64,000 nucleotides of DNA, from assembly GCA_021770345.1 (NCBI GenBank), contig JAETRD010000014.1:78573-142572 (forward strand), given 5' to 3'. The notes below the pieces were generated by a model, which saw only the letters and a list, made by a program, of their open reading frames with translations, did no database searches and had not been told where the DNA came from. A program made the translations under genes and the position numbers. The DNA comes from Lachnospiraceae bacterium (lineage in GTDB: Bacteria > Bacillota > Clostridia > Lachnospirales > Lachnospiraceae). Positions 1-6,658 of this stretch are shown in pieces; position 1 is the stretch's first letter, and each line of letters begins with the position of its first letter.

Positions 1-339
1 TCCAAGCTCTACCGCTCTGTAATAATTCTCTTTGTGATTCTCGATGTACCAATCGATATCCGTATTCACATACCACGGGGTTTCCTGCTGCGGAGTCTCC
101 TGTCCGTCCGGAACCTCTTCCGGGAGCGGTTTCAGCTTTTCCCGTTCCTTCCACGCGTTCCGCGCCTGCTTTGACAGCGACGAAACCGCTACCAGCACGA
201 CATCCCTTCCGCCCGTCTCAGGCTTCTCGGTCTTAATCTTAAAATCCCCCTGCTTTCGTGATAACTTCTTAATCATCGTATTATACTTTATACCCTCCAA
301 TTCAGCGGCTTCTCCCAATGTGACATACTTTTCCGTCAA
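1..339 (-). CDS. Mu-like transposase (MuA family), N-terminal 113 codons, cut by the window edge
   Basis: An open minus-strand frame runs off the left edge. It begins at TTG 339, eight bases after a perfect AAGGAGG (346-354). Residues about 5-70 match the shape of the MuA-type DNA-binding domain: WLTEKYVTLGEAAEL, then a second helix pair, a basic segment KIKTEKPETGGRDVVL, and the closing SSLSKQARNAWKERE, comparable to the 'SLP.EA...' end of Mu_DNA_bind domains. Such proteins bind the ends of the element and catalyse strand transfer with a DDE core, which would lie beyond the edge. The 66-aa HTH gene ends 15 bases upstream. The family assignment rests on the N-terminal domain and the gene order only; the catalytic residues are not visible here. 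Confidence 0.72.
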   Translation of the reverse strand, partial: MTEKYVTLGEAAELEGIKYNTMIKKLSRKQGDFKIKTEKPETGGRDVVLVAVSSLSKQARNAWKEREKLKPLPEEVPDGQETPQQETPWYVNTDIDWYIENHKENYYRAVELG

Positions 340-353
340 CCACTCCACCTCCT

Positions 354-554
354 TCACGCCGCTTCAATTCCGAGTATTCTCGAAATATGCTCTATATACT
401 TCCGGCCGCTGCGCTTCCCTGTCAAAATCTTATAAAGATACTGCTTGTTACAGCCGAGCAAGGCAGCCAGCTCCACCTGCGTCATGTTTTTATCAATAAG
501 CCTCTTTTTGACTTTTTTCCCAAAAGGCGTCAATCCCGTCTGCTTTGCCGCCAT
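354..554 (-). CDS. Small XRE/Cro-type DNA-binding protein (Ner-like position)
   Basis: A 66-aa protein with a single helix-turn-helix at about residues 22-48 (MTQVELAALLGCNKQYLYKI). It starts at ATG 554 behind GAGGTGAGCAGCAG and stops just before the transposase ribosome site. In Mu, a small Cro-like regulator (Ner) lies between the repressor and transposase A and shuts down early transcription. The same position and size suggest, but do not prove, the same job here. It could also be a generic phage XRE protein that helps the transposase or another early function. Its basic N-terminus (KKVKKR) fits DNA binding. Confidence 0.8.
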   Translation of the reverse strand: MAAKQTGLTPFGKKVKKRLIDKNMTQVELAALLGCNKQYLYKILTGKRSGRKYIEHISRILGIEAA

Positions 555-571
555 CTGCTGCTCACCTCACA

Positions 572-751
572 TCATAATCTCTTTGATATTGACCTGATCC
601 GCGGTTTTCCTCCGACCTTTTTCAGGGACGCCCGGCTCACTACTTCCAGATACTCCGGAAGATTCTTAACTACAAGCCAGTTCTCCGGAATCAATCCGTG
701 GGCTTTCATTACCTTTTTCTGTTCCATTGTCGGAACCTTTCCGTTTTTCAC
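572..751 (-). CDS. Small phage protein resembling DUF6906 (59 aa)
   Basis: An intact small frame begins with GTG at 751 behind GAGGGTGGG and ends 17 bases before the HTH gene. The protein reads VKNGKVPTMEQKKVMKAHG, then LIPENWLVVKNLPEYLEVV and a basic tail. The pattern 'K-N-G-K-x-P-T...Q-K-x-x-M-K..G-L-x-P-x-N-W-L-V-V-K' is that of the short DUF6906 proteins, which occur in Firmicutes phages and mobile elements; their function is unknown. It belongs to the early operon of the Mu-like element. The family name is from memory; a profile search would settle it. Confidence 0.62.
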   Translation of the reverse strand: MKNGKVPTMEQKKVMKAHGLIPENWLVVKNLPEYLEVVSRASLKKVGGKPRIRSISKRL

Positions 752-828
752 TGCATCCCACCCTCATTCTTTGCATTTTTAAACTTCTGTGTTAGACTGT
801 CCTTGATGGGTATTCCCACGGTAAGAAG

Positions 829-1032
829 GTGATGCCCATGCAAGAACACTTTTCTGACGAGCTCATGAAGTTTCATGACTTCCGAATCATCTGGAAGCTC
901 GTATCTTCGAGCAAGTCAGACGGTACCTCCATCCGAGAATTTGAGGCTGATTCCCCGATCATCGGACGGAAGTACCACAAACGAGTTGAGGAGAACGCCT
1001 ATTCATACAAGATTTTTTTTAATCTCTCCTAA
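829..1032 (+). CDS. Doubtful small plus-strand frame (67 aa)
   Basis: The frame has a possible ribosome site (AAGAAGGTG) before ATG 829 and an acceptable amino acid mix, with a cluster of aromatic and charged residues (EFEADSPIIGRKYHKRVEE). It opposes the direction of the early operon, and no family is recognised. A hairpin at 1050-1074 (GGGCTTCCAG and its near-complement) lies between its end and the next convergent small gene. It may be a real moron-like gene or a chance frame in a 330-base stretch with no better candidate; neither strand holds a longer convincing frame between 752 and 1082. Confidence 0.25.
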   Translation: MMPMQEHFSDELMKFHDFRIIWKLVSSSKSDGTSIREFEADSPIIGRKYHKRVEENAYSYKIFFNLS

Positions 1033-1082
1033 CTCTGTATCAGGAAATGGGCTTCCAGCTCCAATCTGGAGGCCCGTATCCT

Positions 1083-1190
1083 CTATGAATTCTCAAGCAC
1101 ATATATTGCGTGCCGCAGAGCCGCCTTTTCGTTCTCGTCAGCGACCTTTTCCAGCAGTTCATAAAGACGTTCCATCTCTTTTTCGCTCAT
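1083..1190 (-). CDS. 35-aa acidic, probably helical phage protein
   Basis: A short frame starting at ATG 1190 behind GGAAGG. The product begins MSEKEMERLYELLEKVADEN and continues as an amphipathic, highly charged helix to its end at VLENS. It sits in the early operon of the Mu-like element, overlapping the end of the 206-aa frame by 32 bases. No family is recognised. Coding is supported by the good ribosome site and the clear amphipathic pattern; the small size keeps confidence moderate. Confidence 0.48.
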   Translation of the reverse strand: MSEKEMERLYELLEKVADENEKAALRHAIYVLENS

Positions 1191-1779
1191 AACGTTTTCC
1201 CTTCCTTATTTTTCGATAAGTTCCCTGTTCCGGTGACAGCTCTGCTAACCGCATATCATCCGGTCCGGCTCTTATCTGTTTATGTTTTTCCTGCCGCGGC
1301 TTACGGTTCCAGATGCTCCCACACCCTGAATAACCGTGAAATACTGTCATTCCAGCACTTCCGCATTCATTTCTCTGATACACTACTTTAATGACGGCAT
1401 GTCCCCGATCTGATACAGACCGGCCAGCCGGATTCTCCGACATGCTTATCTCTGCGCAACTATCAGCTCCGCTCTCCGTTATCCAATCTACTAACCGATT
1501 GAACCCATTTTCATAGTGAAATCGAATCCCTGTTGCGATATCCTGCAGCGTCCCGTCACCCATGTGCGCGCAGTAATACTCATTAATGAAAATCGCGCCC
1601 GCATCCTCGGCTACAATGGCTTTTGCAGCTTCCATTTCGCCGTCTGCAATCGTGCCCATATCATCCAGCCAAAAAGCTTTCGCATTCCAGCTGCGTCCGG
1701 TCTTCCATATCGCTACCCATGCAATGCCATCCATGATCTCGTCTCGGTATTCTTTTGCAATCTCTCTAAGTCCTGCCAT
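1159..1779 (-). CDS. Hypothetical protein, first gene of the prophage early operon
   Basis: A 206-aa frame starting at ATG 1779 behind GGAGGGAAG. Residues 1-115 look well folded and rich in aromatics (DGIAWVAIWKTGRSWNAKAF, then EYYCAHMGDGTLQDIATGI); a region near 115-155 contains two cysteines. The last 50 residues are strongly basic, with odd composition, and overlap the next small gene. The real protein may therefore be shorter, or a frameshift may lie near 1330. It is the first gene after the consensus early promoter. Its function is unknown to me; similar short proteins occur in Firmicutes prophages. Confidence 0.58.
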   Translation of the reverse strand: MAGLREIAKEYRDEIMDGIAWVAIWKTGRSWNAKAFWLDDMGTIADGEMEAAKAIVAEDAGAIFINEYYCAHMGDGTLQDIATGIRFHYENGFNRLVDWITESGADSCAEISMSENPAGRSVSDRGHAVIKVVYQRNECGSAGMTVFHGYSGCGSIWNRKPRQEKHKQIRAGPDDMRLAELSPEQGTYRKIRKGKRYERKRDGTSL

Positions 1780-1934
1780 CCGCTTCCCTCCTGCTGCTAA
1801 CTGTTAAAATATATAATTTCTCACCTTTTGCCCTGATTCGGGCGATTTTCTTTATTTCGAAGAGCTTCGATTATTGAGATTTCACTAGAAATTTGCTATT
1901 ATTAACGGGTTACAAGTAATTCATTACAATATAT

Positions 1935-1963
1935 ATTATATTTGCGAAAACGCAGATTGTCAA
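1935..1963 (-). promoter_or_regulatory. Perfect sigma-A consensus promoter for the prophage early operon
   Basis: Read on the minus strand, TTGACA (1963-1958) is followed by exactly 17 bases and TATAAT (1940-1935). Both hexamers match consensus. Transcription should start near 1928 and run into the 206-aa gene. The spacer is filled by the left arm of the operator. Confidence 0.88.
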
Positions 1964-1980
1964 TGCGTTTTCGCAAATAT
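1938..1980. promoter_or_regulatory. 17-bp perfect inverted repeat, probable repressor operator
   Basis: The arms are 1938-1954 and 1964-1980, separated by 9 bases. The core of each arm is TTGCGAAAACGCA or its complement. The repeat covers the spacer and -35 of the early promoter and lies just upstream of the divergent XRE repressor gene. A bound dimer would block early transcription. A partial extra half-site, TGCAAAATCGCAG (1993-2005), lies in the repressor leader. Confidence 0.82.
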
Positions 1981-2017
1981 GAGGATATATTGTGCAAAAT
2001 CGCAGAACGGAGCATTT

Positions 2018-2410
2018 ATGAATAATTTAGGTAGTAGAATCAAATTTCTTAGAGACAGCATGGATATGACTCAACAAGATCTTGGAAATATAGTGGGATT
2101 GCATGGTTCAAATATAGGAAGAATTGAAAATGGAAAAGTTTTTCCCACCGCTGATATTTTACTTAAAATAGCAACACACTTTAATGTATCCTGCGATTGG
2201 TTAATGATGGGAGAAAATGCAGAAACGCATATCTGCGATAATGCAGACGAGACTAATCTCATCCGACTTTATAGACAGCTTTCTTTAAAAGATAAAGAAA
2301 TTATTCAAGAATTAATAGAATTTAAATTGTATAAGGCAGAAAAGGGAAAGAACCACAATTTAAAATCATCCGGATTGACGAATACAGAAAAAAATAATCT
2401 GGTGGGTTAA
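2018..2410 (+). CDS. XRE-family repressor (c-like) of the Mu-like prophage
   Basis: A 130-aa protein. I chose ATG 2018 because GGAG lies six bases upstream and the HTH domain begins at once (MNNLGSRIKFLRD). The HTH_3 fold spans about residues 6-60, with the turn MTQQDLGNIVGLHGSNIGRI and the conserved ENGKVFPTADIL segment. The C-terminal half is a short charged helix region (LIRLYRQLSLKDKEIIQEL) typical of small Firmicutes phage repressors that dimerise without a peptidase domain. The gene diverges from the early operon across the 17-bp operator, so it probably represses that operon and controls itself. Its lower GC content than the chromosome supports a phage origin. Confidence 0.82.
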   Translation: MNNLGSRIKFLRDSMDMTQQDLGNIVGLHGSNIGRIENGKVFPTADILLKIATHFNVSCDWLMMGENAETHICDNADETNLIRLYRQLSLKDKEIIQELIEFKLYKAEKGKNHNLKSSGLTNTEKNNLVG

Positions 2411-2448
2411 TTTTTTTCGGTTCTTTTGGGTTACTCGTAACCCGATTT

Positions 2449-2554
2449 TTGTCACTTTGCTTTTTCCGTAAGTGAGCTCTGAAAAAGTGCGTTTTTCCTT
2501 GAAAACAAGCCAAAGTGACAACCTATTTTACTTTGTTCCATTTTGTCACTTTGC
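2449..2554. repeat. Three TTGTCACTTTG sites near the prophage end
   Basis: The 11-mer TTGTCACTTTG occurs at 2449-2459 and 2543-2553 in one orientation and at 2511-2521 in the other. Spacing and mixed orientation resemble the multiple transposase-binding sites at the ends of Mu-like and Tn7-like elements. Further TGTCA/TGACG words follow up to 3000. No gene is seen in 2411-3050; apart from these sites and a hairpin the stretch looks non-coding. Confidence 0.45.
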
Positions 2555-2758
2555 TTTTGGTTATTTCGGCTATCTGATATCGGTTTGAATAACGCGCATC
2601 GTTTCAACCGTTATTTTCAGAGAATCCTTTATTTATAAGGGTTTCCGGTAATTCAAACACACCGATAACGATGCATTTATAACGCAATAACGGCGCGTTA
2701 TAACGCCAAAATCTGCAATGTGACATTTCTAATACAATACTATCATTTTTAAAAAACA

Positions 2759-2805
2759 AGAAAACACTGTTTTCGCCGGAATCCATTTAAAAAACAGTGT
2801 TTTCT
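2759..2805. repeat. 15-bp perfect inverted repeat in the non-coding end region
   Basis: Arms 2759-2773 and 2791-2805 (core AAAACACTGTTTT) are separated by 17 bases. The repeat could form a hairpin, but it lacks a T-run that would clearly make it a terminator. It may serve as a protein-binding site in the prophage end or as a terminator for the repressor message. Confidence 0.5.
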
Positions 2806-3051
2806 GAATTTTAATATGCTTTTCACTTTTGCACTTCAACGTGTGACGCAAATTGTCTGACATTCTCAAATTCGTTGTCAAAACCGCCTCATTTTTTCTC
2901 TGCTCAATTCGCCAAATCCCTTGATTTCACGGGGTTTCCCGGCATTTCCCGGCATGTCACGAGTGGTCTCACGTCAGACGGTACTTTTTGTCAGATATTT
3001 TGATAGGTTACAATTCGCAAAGCAATATTGTTAAAAGGTAGGCATGCCCTA

Positions 3052-3083
3052 ACAAAAACAGCGGCCTTGATTTCTCAAAGCCG
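3052..3083 (-). terminator. Terminator of the lipoprotein gene
   Basis: On the minus strand the stem 3083-3074 / 3070-3061 (GCGGCTTTGA with one mismatch) is followed by a T-rich run, GTTTTTGTT. It lies 45 bases after the stop codon of the lipoprotein gene at 3129. Confidence 0.65.
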
Positions 3084-3128
3084 CCGCGTGATGGGGCGTG
3101 ACAATGCTTTGCCGTCGTGCGGCAGTCT

Positions 3129-4019
3129 TTACTCTTGAGTTACCACACATTCACCCGAGCCGGATTGTATCTCTTTGCTCGCTTGCGTGTGCTCGTCAAA
3201 TTCTTTTTGACTGAATTTCTCAATGCCTGTCAATGTTCCATTCCCGGAAGTGTCCGGATTTGTAAAATCACGAACCGTATAAATGTCGATTGTACCATCT
3301 GCGCTTTCCAAAGTACGGATTGCACCGGCAAATTTTCCCCCGGACAAGCTCTCTCCGTTGGAGGTCAGTACATCTTGGAAGAAACGAACCTTTTCGCCAT
3401 TGAAATACCATTGGTTTTCTTTGGCATTGTAGGTAACACCAAAGGCCGCATATTCCTTTGCCATATCTTCAAGTTCTTTTGCATCCAAAGGGTTGTCAAA
3501 CAAGGCTGCAATAGGGGGTGGGTTTTTGATTGCATCAATATCGCGGGCGGCAAATTCTTCTGCCGAAAATTCCTTTACCCCGATGAGCTTTCCGCTGGGA
3601 TCAAAGGAACCATTCTCAGCCCGTACAAAACTGCTGAAGTCACGGACGGCATACACATCGATCACACCGTTTTCGTTGAAAAAGTCTCTGCCAGCCTGGG
3701 TACCGTCTCCCGTGGTATAGTAGTCCTCAAACCACCGTACCACCTTGCCGCTATATTTCAGTTCATTTTTGCCGGCATCGTATGTCAGTCCAAATTGCTC
3801 ATAGAGCTTAAATTGTTCCTCGTAAGGAACCTCCTTGTCAGCCCCGTCATTTTCAACAACCGCAGAACGAACCGGGCTTGACATATTTGGGGATTGCGGG
3901 GAGGTTGTGCTGATTGGGGAAGTATCGCCGCCCTGGGATGCCGCCATATTGCATCCGGCCAAACTCCCCACAAGCAGTACTCCGCCGAGGGCAACTGCAA
4001 GTAGTTTTTTTGTGTTCAT
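3129..4019 (-). CDS. Lipoprotein with two copies of a BlaR1-tail-like domain
   Basis: A 296-aa protein. A signal peptide (MNTKKLLAVALGGVLLVGS) ends in the lipobox LAGC, so the mature protein should be attached outside the membrane at Cys23. After a Ser/Pro-rich linker, two similar domains follow (about 70-165 and 185-280). Each has the pattern 'E-x-x-F-G-[LV]-T-Y-[DN]-A...N...[YF]-x-G-[KE]-x-V-R-x-F', then a 'GxIDxYxVRDF' strand and a 'G.EKFS..EF' end. I recall a related domain at the C-terminus of M56/BlaR1-like sensors in Clostridia. The gene follows the two-component operon and shares a promoter motif with it, so it is probably a target or an accessory sensor of that system. The molecular role is unknown. 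Confidence 0.85.
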   Translation of the reverse strand: MNTKKLLAVALGGVLLVGSLAGCNMAASQGGDTSPISTTSPQSPNMSSPVRSAVVENDGADKEVPYEEQFKLYEQFGLTYDAGKNELKYSGKVVRWFEDYYTTGDGTQAGRDFFNENGVIDVYAVRDFSSFVRAENGSFDPSGKLIGVKEFSAEEFAARDIDAIKNPPPIAALFDNPLDAKELEDMAKEYAAFGVTYNAKENQWYFNGEKVRFFQDVLTSNGESLSGGKFAGAIRTLESADGTIDIYTVRDFTNPDTSGNGTLTGIEKFSQKEFDEHTQASKEIQSGSGECVVTQE

Positions 4020-4069
4020 AAAATAAACATCATCCTTTCTTTGAGTTTATCTAAAGCATACCACCCTTT

Positions 4070-4111
4070 TTTGTGATACATTTGGGATTCATTTGTGATT
4101 TATGTGTAGTT
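4070..4111 (-). promoter_or_regulatory. Direct-repeat regulator sites upstream of the lipoprotein gene
   Basis: On the minus strand three repeats with an 11-base period (TCACAAATGAA, TCCCAAATGTA, TCACAAAAAAG) follow ACTACACATAA. The segment 4092-4111 matches 6258-6277, upstream of the response regulator gene, at 18 of 20 positions. OmpR-family regulators typically bind direct repeats with a period of 10-11 bases. Confidence 0.6.
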
Positions 4112-4138
4112 CAAAAACGACGGGCCAATCGCCCGCCG
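4112..4138 (-). terminator. Terminator of the regulator-kinase operon
   Basis: The minus-strand stem CGGCGGGC (4138-4131) pairs with GCCCGTCG (4125-4118) through one wobble and is followed by TTTTT. It lies 16 bases after the kinase stop codon and just before the lipoprotein promoter. Confidence 0.75.
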
Positions 4139-4153
4139 CTTTTCTGTGTGCTA

Positions 4154-5569
4154 TCAAATTGTAAAAGAGAATTTCACCCCGGACTGCGTATTGCAGACCG
4201 TGCACACGCTTTCATGCTGGCGCAGTATTTCCTGTACGATATATAGTCCGAGCCCGCTCCCGCCCGTTTTCCGGCTTCTGGACTGTTCTACACGGTAGAA
4301 AGCATCAAACAGCTTTGGAATACTATCTGTCGGTATATGCTCCCCTATGTTTTCAACAGAGAATACTGCCCGTCCATGTTCCGACAGCGCGGAAATCCAG
4401 ATGTCCGCCCCATGTGGGGAATACTTGATTGCATTTCCAATCAGATTTGAAAATACCTTTTCCATCAGCATTTTATTTCCGTTTACGAAAAGAGAGGATG
4501 GCATATCCAGATGTATTTGCAAATCCTTTCCCGCAATTAAATCCTCTGTTCTATTCAAATAGAATTTGATCATTTGTATGCAATCCAGGCGGTCTTTTTT
4601 GAAATCGGCCCCCACAGTTTCCAGACGAGAAATTGTCAATATTTCTTGAACCATTGTCTCCAGCGTGTTGGCAATTTCCAGCACTCTTGTCAGATATTTC
4701 TCCCGGTCTTTATATGCGCCGATCCCCAGCAGCATCCCCTCTAATTGCCCTTTCATAATTGTAATAGGCGTTTTCAATTCATGGGACACAGCCGAAAAGA
4801 AATTCGTGCGTGCCTGTTCCATTTCTTTTTCGTGCTCAATATCGGCTTCAAGTTTTCTGTTCGCGTTTTGTAAATCAGAGAGTGCGCCAGAAAGATTGTG
4901 GGATAGCGTGTTGAGACTTTTCCCCAATATTCCCAACTCGTCCGTCCGCTGTCCGTCAACTTTCCAATCTAACTGCAAGTCAGACATTTTTTCAGATATG
5001 CGGCTAATCTCCAGTACAGGCTTTGTAATCATGTGGGAGTAAAGCCCCGATATAACAAGCGCAACTACCAAGACAACAAACATGATAAACGGAAAAACAC
5101 GGGCAAAAGACTGTTGCAGTTCTTCAAGTTGTTCTGCCGCCCCATAAACAATAAGCATATATCGGTCGTTACTATCAGAAAAAGAAAGGTGATAGCGACT
5201 CGATAGAATGGGCGCACTTTCGCTATCATCATCTGATGCATACGCGATATTTATTCCCCATTCATTGCTAAATTGTACGGTAGGCAAAGGCACCAAATCG
5301 CCCTTACCGTTGTATAACTCAACCGAATTGATTTCCGTATCTTGAATAAACCGGTCGAAGAAACCGCCGCTTTCTGCAAAAGCCACTTGTTCCAGTTCCG
5401 CAATAAATTCTTGTGTCCGCTCATCTAAAATTGTATTTAGCTTGTTAGAATAGGTCTTCGGCATCAGCCATGCCAGCAGACCGAATACGAACAGTGATAT
5501 AAATAACAGCATAATTGATGTGATTAAAAACACTTTAGCAAGCAGACTGCTTTTAATTTTCTTTATCAA
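4154..5569 (-). CDS. Membrane sensor histidine kinase (HAMP, HisKA, HATPase)
   Basis: A 471-aa kinase. I chose TTG 5569, which overlaps the end of the regulator gene and follows GAGGAG; longer starts would run through that gene in another frame. TM1 lies at about residues 9-33 and TM2 at about 160-185, enclosing a 125-aa extracellular sensor domain without a recognised fold. HAMP follows, then a coiled coil, the phospho-acceptor helix (SAVSHELKTPITIMKGQLEG, His near 260), the N box (NLIGNAIKYSP) and the G box (GGSGLGLYIVQEIL). It should phosphorylate the OmpR-type regulator encoded just upstream. The ligand is unknown; similar pairs in gut Firmicutes respond to cell-envelope stress or antibiotics. 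Confidence 0.93.
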   Translation of the reverse strand: MIKKIKSSLLAKVFLITSIMLLFISLFVFGLLAWLMPKTYSNKLNTILDERTQEFIAELEQVAFAESGGFFDRFIQDTEINSVELYNGKGDLVPLPTVQFSNEWGINIAYASDDDSESAPILSSRYHLSFSDSNDRYMLIVYGAAEQLEELQQSFARVFPFIMFVVLVVALVISGLYSHMITKPVLEISRISEKMSDLQLDWKVDGQRTDELGILGKSLNTLSHNLSGALSDLQNANRKLEADIEHEKEMEQARTNFFSAVSHELKTPITIMKGQLEGMLLGIGAYKDREKYLTRVLEIANTLETMVQEILTISRLETVGADFKKDRLDCIQMIKFYLNRTEDLIAGKDLQIHLDMPSSLFVNGNKMLMEKVFSNLIGNAIKYSPHGADIWISALSEHGRAVFSVENIGEHIPTDSIPKLFDAFYRVEQSRSRKTGGSGLGLYIVQEILRQHESVCTVCNTQSGVKFSFTI

Positions 5570-6224
5570 TTTTATATCCCACTCCTCTGATTGTCTGAAT
5601 AAACGCGATGCCCAGCTTTTTCCGCAAGTTTTTGATATGTGTATCAACCACACGCTCGTCCCCATAAAAGTCGTACCGCCACAGTTTATCCAAAAGATTT
5701 TGCCGGGTCAAAATGCGTCCCTGATGGGTCAGCAGTTCTTTCAGCACTTCAAATTCCCGATGGGTCAGTTCATAAGCGGTTTCGTTCACCGTGGCCGTAT
5801 AATTGTCGCAATCCAACACAAGATTTTGGTAAGCAATCGTTTTATGTTCATCCTCCTCAGCCCCGCCGCTCCGCCGCAAGACAGCGGCAATTTTGCGAAT
5901 TAAAATCGGCATGGAAAAAGGCTTTGTAATGTAATCATCAACCTGCAAATCCAGCCCCCGTATCTGTTCTTCCTCACCGCTTAATGCGGTAAGCATGATG
6001 ATGGGAACCTTAGACTGTTTGCGTATTAGTTCACAGACAGCAAAACCATCAATTTTAGGGAGCATCACATCAAGCAGTACCAAATCAAACGGTGCGGTTG
6101 AAAATACGGAAAGGGCCTCCACTCCGTCATTCGCTAAAACAATGTCATAGCCTACCTCCTGCAGAAAGTTCTTCAATAATTCCTGAATATCCAAATCATC
6201 CTCGACAACTAAAATCCTTTGCAT
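5553..6224 (-). CDS. OmpR/PhoB-family response regulator
   Basis: A 223-aa protein with a complete receiver domain (residues 1-118: acidic pair EDD, phospho-acceptor Asp in LVLLDVMLPKIDG, Lys in TKPFSMP) and a winged-helix effector domain (about 130-220, recognition helix region VVDTHIKNLRKKLG). It is first in a two-gene operon with the kinase, whose TTG start overlaps its last codons. A 20-bp motif upstream (6258-6277) recurs before the lipoprotein gene, so it probably activates itself and that gene. The GGAGGTGG ribosome site precedes ATG 6224. Confidence 0.95.
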   Translation of the reverse strand: MQRILVVEDDLDIQELLKNFLQEVGYDIVLANDGVEALSVFSTAPFDLVLLDVMLPKIDGFAVCELIRKQSKVPIIMLTALSGEEEQIRGLDLQVDDYITKPFSMPILIRKIAAVLRRSGGAEEDEHKTIAYQNLVLDCDNYTATVNETAYELTHREFEVLKELLTHQGRILTRQNLLDKLWRYDFYGDERVVDTHIKNLRKKLGIAFIQTIRGVGYKIDKEN

Positions 6225-6257
6225 GATGCCACCTCCGAAAAAAGCATATCATAGAAT

Positions 6258-6277
6258 TTTGTGATTCGTGTGTAGTT
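6258..6277 (-). promoter_or_regulatory. Putative regulator-binding motif upstream of the response regulator gene
   Basis: The 20-bp word TTTGTGATTCGTGTGTAGTT matches 4092-4111 at 18 of 20 bases. It lies just upstream of a -10-like TATGAT (minus strand, about 6253-6248), the place expected for an activator acting on its own promoter. Confidence 0.6.
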
Positions 6278-6432
6278 TCTAAATTTCCTGCTTATGATAC
6301 TTCTGCCTGGCATATTTCGCAGTCTTGTCAAGTGAAATGAAATACTACCTAAAAATAAAATTGTGTTTCGTTCTCGTATTCCACATAATAATGATGCGGA
6401 AGACCTTCCCTTTCATTGACAATTATAGTGAA

Positions 6433-6459
6433 AAGGTGGTCGGATTATCCGACCACCTT
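6433..6459 (-). terminator. Strong hairpin, probable terminator of the sigH-end transcript
   Basis: Two perfect 12-bp arms, AAGGTGGTCGGA and its complement, enclose a 3-base loop. On the minus strand only a short TTTT/TTC run follows. It separates the sigH-side genes from the two-component operon. The stretch 6225-6526 holds only this hairpin and the regulator promoter. Confidence 0.65.
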
Positions 6460-6526
6460 AAAAACGCAAAAACTTACACTTATCTTGACACCCCGCGTCT
6501 TGGATTTCTGGCTCAATGATAGTTCT

Positions 6527-6640
6527 TTATGCGTTTCGTTCTGCTTTCAGTCGATTAACTTCTTTGAGAGAAAGTCCTGAAATATTTGCAATTTCCTCAA
6601 GCAAATCTTTCCCAGCCTCCAACATTCGGATCACCGTCAT
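6527..6640 (-). pseudogene. 37-aa remnant resembling the C-terminus of an Rpn-type nuclease/transposase protein
   Basis: The frame MTVIRMLEAGKDLLEEIANI followed by SGLSLKEVNRLKAERNA starts at ATG 6640 behind AGGAAG. The '(E)EIAxISGLSxxEVxxL' helix pair is the usual end of Rpn-family (PD-(D/E)XK) proteins in Clostridia. The catalytic domain is missing; sigH ends 18 bases upstream. It is most likely the stub of a deleted gene, though expression as a small protein cannot be excluded because the ribosome site is good. The similarity is from memory. Confidence 0.4.
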
Positions 6641-6658
6641 CTTTTTTTCTTCCTGTTC

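Larger units (their letters stand above)
1..3012. mobile_element. Left part of a Mu-like transposable prophage (outer end uncertain)
   Basis: The order is that of phage Mu's left end, mirrored: an XRE repressor (2018-2410) transcribed toward the outer end, a divergent early promoter, then small early genes and a MuA-like transposase transcribed into the element, which continues past the left edge. Mu carries attL, repressor, ner, A, B in this order. The coding part has small, tightly packed genes with good ribosome sites; from about 1800 to 3000 base composition drops to AT-rich. The outer end is not proven: it lies between the repressor stop at 2410 and the chromosomal terminator near 3052. 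A TG...CA-type end at 3012 and one near 2520 are both possible. Confidence 0.6.

Noticed and set aside
1050-1074. GGGCTTCCAG...CTGGAGGCCC hairpin as a terminator.
   Set aside because: The stem is good, but neither strand has a T-run after it; kept only as a remark under the doubtful plus-strand frame.
2604-2786. A 60-aa minus-strand frame in the prophage end region.
   Set aside because: No ribosome site and biased composition; the stretch has hairpins and site-like repeats typical of non-coding DNA.
6325-6519. A 64-aa plus-strand frame between sigH and the two-component system.
   Set aside because: It spans a perfect terminator hairpin and has no ribosome site or recognisable pattern.
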